11,158 nucleotides of DNA from an uncultured Bacteroidales bacterium (GTDB lineage: Bacteria; Bacteroidota; Bacteroidia; Bacteroidales; Bacteroidaceae): positions 1-11,158 of the forward strand of contig CAMAMZ010000062.1 of the NCBI GenBank assembly GCA_945837185.1, in the 5' to 3' direction. The position numbers and the translations under genes were made by a program. This document shows positions 9,101 to 11,158 of this stretch, in pieces (position 1 is the stretch's first letter; the number at the start of each line of letters is the position of its first letter). The notes under the pieces are model-generated. The model was not told where the DNA came from, searched no databases, and saw nothing but the letters and a program-made list of their open reading frames with translations.

Positions 9101-10684
9101 GCGGATAGAGTCGATGGCAGGGTTGGTAACTTGCGCAAACTGCTGCCGGAAATAGTTGAAGAATATCTGTGGACGATCGCTGAGAACGGCAAGAGGTGTA
9201 TCATTACCCATGGATGCTGTAGGCTCCTGTCCTTGTGTACACATCGGAACGATGGTTCCTTCCACGTCTTCCTCGCCAAAGCCGAAGAGTACTTCTTTAG
9301 CCATGAGGTTGTCTACACCATTTTCAACCTTTCTTCCGCTGCGCAGCTTCTCTAACTGAATGCGGTGTGTACTCAGCCATTGGCGATAAGGATGTTCCTT
9401 GGCCAACTGGTCTTTGATTTCTCCATCATAATAAATCTTGCCTTCTTGGGTGTCGACAAGCAGAATCTTACCTGGCTGTAGGCGTCCCTTCTCTGCAATC
9501 TCAGTGGGATCGAAGTCCATGACTCCCACCTCAGAGGCTACTACCATCATATCGTTCTTGGTGATGGTGTAGCGTGCAGGGCGCAAACCATTGCGGTCGA
9601 GCATACCACCTGCGTAACGGCCATCACTGAACAAAAGGGCTGCCGGGCCATCCCATGGTTCCATCAGGATAGAGTGGTATTCGTAGAAAGCCTTTAAATC
9701 TTCGCTAATAGGATTCTTGTCGTTGAAACTCTCCGGAACCATTACGGCCATGGCGTGGGGGAGCGACAAACCACTCATAACGAAGAACTCGAAAACATTG
9801 TCGAGCGAAGCAGAGTCGCTCATGTTGGGTTGTATGATGGGTGAAATCTTCTTGATGTCTCCCAAAGCCTCTGAAGAGAGCACCGACTCTCTTGCCTTCA
9901 TCCAACCACGGTTGCCACGAATGGTATTAATCTCACCGTTGTGGCACAAAAGGCGGAAAGGCTGTGCCAAGCTCCAAGTGGGGAAGGTGTTTGTTGAGAA
10001 ACGGCTGTGCACCAATGCTAAGCCACTGGTGAAATAAATGTTGGTAAGGTCTGGGTAATACTGTCGGAGCTGCAAGCTCGACAACATTCCTTTATAAACG
10101 ATGTTGCGGTTAGAAAGAGAACAGATATAACAGTGTCCGCGTTGGCTCTCCTCCAGATTCTGCGTTTCCCATTGTGCGATACGCAACTCAATACGTTTCC
10201 TTATTTTATATAAGATACGCTCAAATTCAGGGAGTCTTTCATCGGTAACGCCTGTAACGAATACTTGGCGAATGGCAGGCTCTGAAGCTAAAGCCATTTC
10301 TCCCAAACATTGTGGGTTGGTAGGCACCGTGCGCAAATGCATCAACGACAAGCCTTCGCGCTCTATCTCTTCAATCATAATAGAGAGCATGGCTTGTTGG
10401 GCCTCCTCTTCTTTAGGCAAAAATACCAATCCCGTTCCATATTTGCCTTTCTCTGGCACGGGGATACCCTGAAGCAAAATAAACTCGTGAGGAATCTGCA
10501 GCATGATTCCTGCACCGTCTCCTGTCTTGTTGTCTGCGCCTTCCGCACCACGGTGGCGCATGTTCTCGAGCACCTTCAATGCATTGTCTACCAATTCATG
10601 GCTCTTATTTCCGTGAATGTTAACAACCATTCCTACGCCACATGCGTCGTGCTCATTAGCTGATAAATACAATCCTTTCTCCAT
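6170..10684 (-). CDS. gltB: Glutamate synthase large (alpha) subunit
   Basis: GltB hydrolyses glutamine, channels the ammonia internally and makes glutamate from 2-oxoglutarate on FMN, completing ammonium assimilation with glutamine synthetase. The 1504-residue product is full length for the family. It starts with a short 14-residue leader before Cys15 (HDACGVG), the nucleophile expected to become N-terminal after processing. The class II amidotransferase domain spans about 15-430, with HSRFSTNTFPTWSL (226-239) and HNGEINTIRGNRG (248-260). The central domain is about 470-780. The FMN/synthase domain is about 850-1200, with GAMSFGALS (872-880), GEGGQLPGFKV (955-965) and GAEGGTGASP (1041-1050). 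Cys1118, Cys1124 and Cys1129 (C-x5-C-x4-C) are the 3Fe-4S ligands. The C-terminal glycine-rich beta-helix (about 1285-1420) is followed by a charged, probably helical tail (1484-1504). It is first in the gltBD operon, downstream of the promoter box at 10739-10746. Confidence 0.97.
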   Translation of the reverse strand: MEKGLYLSANEHDACGVGMVVNIHGNKSHELVDNALKVLENMRHRGAEGADNKTGDGAGIMLQIPHEFILLQGIPVPEKGKYGTGLVFLPKEEEAQQAMLSIMIEEIEREGLSLMHLRTVPTNPQCLGEMALASEPAIRQVFVTGVTDERLPEFERILYKIRKRIELRIAQWETQNLEESQRGHCYICSLSNRNIVYKGMLSSLQLRQYYPDLTNIYFTSGLALVHSRFSTNTFPTWSLAQPFRLLCHNGEINTIRGNRGWMKARESVLSSEALGDIKKISPIIQPNMSDSASLDNVFEFFVMSGLSLPHAMAVMVPESFNDKNPISEDLKAFYEYHSILMEPWDGPAALLFSDGRYAGGMLDRNGLRPARYTITKNDMMVVASEVGVMDFDPTEIAEKGRLQPGKILLVDTQEGKIYYDGEIKDQLAKEHPYRQWLSTHRIQLEKLRSGRKVENGVDNLMAKEVLFGFGEEDVEGTIVPMCTQGQEPTASMGNDTPLAVLSDRPQIFFNYFRQQFAQVTNPAIDSIRENLVMSLAEYIGRVGTGILNPDETNCKMVRLPHPILTNAQLDMLCNIRYKGFNTVKLAMRFEASQGEVGLRAALDNLCREAARSVDEGYNYIILSDRDVDERHAAIPSLLAVSAVHHYLISVGKRVQTALIVESGEIREVMHAALLLGYGASALCPYLTYAILDDLVKRHKIQEDYATAEANYIKAVKKGLYKIMAKMGISTIRSYRGAKIFESIGLSESLLKTYFGTEVSTVGGIGLETIAKDAIRLHDAAFAHDKKMDFLPNQGLFHYRRDGISHAWNPETIATLQLATRTGKYETFKKFSHLVDDKEKPIFLRDFLSYKRNPIAIEEVEPVENIVRHFVTGAMSFGALSKEAHEAMALAMNALGARSNTGEGGEDNTRFHATEDGISLCSKTKQIASGRFGVTTEYLVNAEEIQIKVAQGAKPGEGGQLPGFKVNEVIAKTRHSIPGISLISPPPHHDIYSIEDLAQLIFDLKNVNPKAAVSVKLVAESGVGTIAAGVAKAKADLIVISGAEGGTGASPASSMRFAGISPEIGLAEAQQTLVKNGLRPQVRLQVDGQLKTGRDIIMMALLGAEEFAFGTAALIVLGCVMMRKCNLNTCPMGVATQDPTLRAHFRGSYKYLINYFTFLAQEVREYLAEMGFRKLDDIVGHTELVERRNIASDTLKQKTDMLDFRRMLFKEPAGCALHHTADAVHDLTSVLDQQLIRGAQVSLERGEEVNLDFAIKNTDRAVGTMLSGKIAERYGEEGLPDKTINVRFKGSAGQSFGAFLVKGVDFKLEGEANDYVAKGLSGGRISILPPIRSNFPAEENIIAGNTALYGATGGELYINGKVGERFGVRNSGAIAVIEGAGDHCCEYMTGGRVVVLGETGRNFAAGMSGGVAYVWDKNHNFDYFCNMDMVEINLVDDSNYRKELHELIRQHYLYTGSKLARTMLDDWNHYVEDFIQVVPIEYKRVLQEEQVKKLQQKIADMQRDY

Positions 10685-10716
10685 TCTTAACGAATTAAAG
10701 AGTTCCTAAAAATTAC

Positions 10717-10736
10717 GCACATTATCCAAAATGTGC
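10717..10736. promoter_or_regulatory. Operator-like palindrome in the gltB leader
   Basis: GCACAT (10717-10722) and ATGTGC (10731-10736) are perfect inverted half-sites separated by 8 nt. The site begins 2 nt downstream of the predicted -7 box of gltB, so it would cover the transcription start and the first transcribed bases. That is a typical position for a repressor site. In RNA it could also form a small 6-bp hairpin at the very 5' end. No regulator is identifiable from the window. Confidence 0.45.
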
Positions 10737-10738
10737 TG

Positions 10739-10746
10739 CAAAAGTA
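10739..10746 (-). promoter_or_regulatory. Candidate -7 promoter box of the gltBD operon
   Basis: TACTTTTG on the minus strand, followed by CA, matches the Bacteroidota TAnnTTTG box exactly. The predicted start is near 10732, giving a leader of about 48 nt before the gltB ATG. A TTTG does occur upstream (10759-10762), but only 12 nt away instead of 19-21, so the -33 element is missing or poor. A promoter with a weak upstream box would be consistent with dependence on an activator, which is inference. Confidence 0.55.
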
Positions 10747-10936
10747 CGAAAATTGTATCAAAATGCTATTAGAAAGCCTTGTTTCGATTACGAAAAATTA
10801 TAATGCCTTTTCTGATTATAACTTTTTGTCGCAGTATAAAAGTTTATTTCTTACAGTTTGATTATATAACAAACGTTTAACTTTCAATTTGTCGCTTTGT
10901 AAAGATTTGTTGATTTTTATCTGCCGATGATGCAAA

Positions 10937-10970
10937 TAATGAGCTGCATTGTGAGCAATGCAGCTCATTA
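10937..10970 (-). terminator. Perfect 14-bp hairpin, possible terminator of a leftward transcript
   Basis: TAATGAGCTGCATT (10937-10950) and AATGCAGCTCATTA (10957-10970) form a perfect 14-bp stem around a 6-nt loop. On the minus strand the stem is followed by TTTGCATC, a short T-run; on the plus strand by AAAACC. If it terminates anything, it is leftward transcription entering from beyond the right edge, ahead of the gltB promoter. It could equally be a regulatory palindrome or the hairpin of a small RNA. Confidence 0.4.
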
Positions 10971-11103
10971 AAACCATAGAAATTAACCTGAAAAAAGCCA
11001 GAAAAAAGGCAGTATCTCGGCAACTTCCGTACGGCTCACATAGCGATCTGCATCTGCGTTGTTGTTGCTTGCATCCTGCTGAGAGGTATGTACTTACTTT
11101 ACA

Positions 11104-11136
11104 CATTAGTGTCCCGTTAAAAAAGGGACACTAATG
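11104..11136. repeat. Perfect 12-bp inverted repeat with A-rich loop, possible mobile-element remnant
   Basis: CATTAGTGTCCC (11104-11115) and GGGACACTAATG (11125-11136) are exact inverted copies around the 9-nt loop GTTAAAAAA. Neither side has a T-run after the stem, so it is not a standard terminator. The form recalls insertion-sequence termini or small palindromic elements of Bacteroidota, but no transposase is present and the origin cannot be settled here. Confidence 0.4.
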
Positions 11137-11158
11137 ATCACGCATAATGACTTTTTCT

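Larger units (their letters stand above)
10747..11158. other. Non-coding right end of the window
   Basis: This stretch upstream of gltB is A/T-rich from 10747 to about 10930 and more mixed beyond. I see no convincing gene. A 96-codon open frame on the minus strand (10816-11106) runs straight through a perfect palindrome and has no recognisable domain. Structure visible: a 14-bp hairpin (10937-10970), a 12-bp inverted repeat (11104-11136), and a 36-codon open stretch without a start codon (10983-11093, minus) that may be a gene relic. No tRNA, rRNA or riboswitch pattern is evident. Confidence 0.6.

Noticed and set aside
10730..10760. Possible sigma-54 promoter for gltBD (TTGCA at the right strand)
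   Set aside because: There is no GG element at the required -24 spacing; the Bacteroidota -7 box explains the sequence better.
10816..11106. 96-codon open frame on the minus strand upstream of gltB
   Set aside because: It reads through the perfect 14-bp palindrome, has a biased Cys/Arg/Lys-rich composition, no domain, and no promoter box upstream that I can see.

Overview
The window looks like a chromosomal housekeeping region from a member of the Bacteroidota, most likely order Bacteroidales (Prevotella or Bacteroides-like). Three things point there. The protein sequences of the five genes have the style of that group. The gene starts lack Shine-Dalgarno sequences and sit behind A/T-rich leaders. 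Upstream regions carry the Bacteroidota promoter pattern TTTG-N19/20-TAnnTTTG, here extended to TAnnTTTGCA. The genus is an inference; no rRNA or marker gene is present to fix it.

Layout from left to right. Positions 1-111 hold a repeat-like intergenic element and a leftward promoter for a gene beyond the left edge. A class II fructose-bisphosphate aldolase gene (fba, minus strand, 195-1199) ends at a strong terminator (131-165). A 373-nt divergent intergenic region separates it from a myo-inositol-1-phosphate synthase gene (plus strand, 1573-2901). A strong terminator (2949-2978) follows, ending only 17 nt before the start of ettA (plus, 2996-4693), an ABC-F translation factor. ettA converges on the gltBD operon (minus; gltB 6170-10684, gltD 4789-6132), and a GC-rich hairpin (4729-4754) separates them. 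The last 474 nt (10685-11158) are non-coding as far as I can see. They contain the gltB promoter, an operator-like palindrome and two perfect inverted repeats.

Functionally, fba serves glycolysis and gluconeogenesis. The inositol phosphate synthase diverts glucose-6-phosphate to inositol phosphate, which Bacteroidales use for inositol lipids. EttA couples translation initiation to cellular energy state. GltBD is the glutamate synthase of the GS-GOGAT ammonium assimilation route. These are core functions that happen to be adjacent; apart from gltBD I see no evidence that they form one system.

I found no CRISPR array, prophage, toxin-antitoxin, defence or biosynthetic cluster, and no clearly new system. 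The points worth a second look are in the non-coding DNA: the terminator placed almost on top of the ettA start, A9 tracts mirrored in the divergent promoter region (one inside a promoter spacer), the palindrome at the predicted gltBD transcription start, and the repeat-like elements at both edges.
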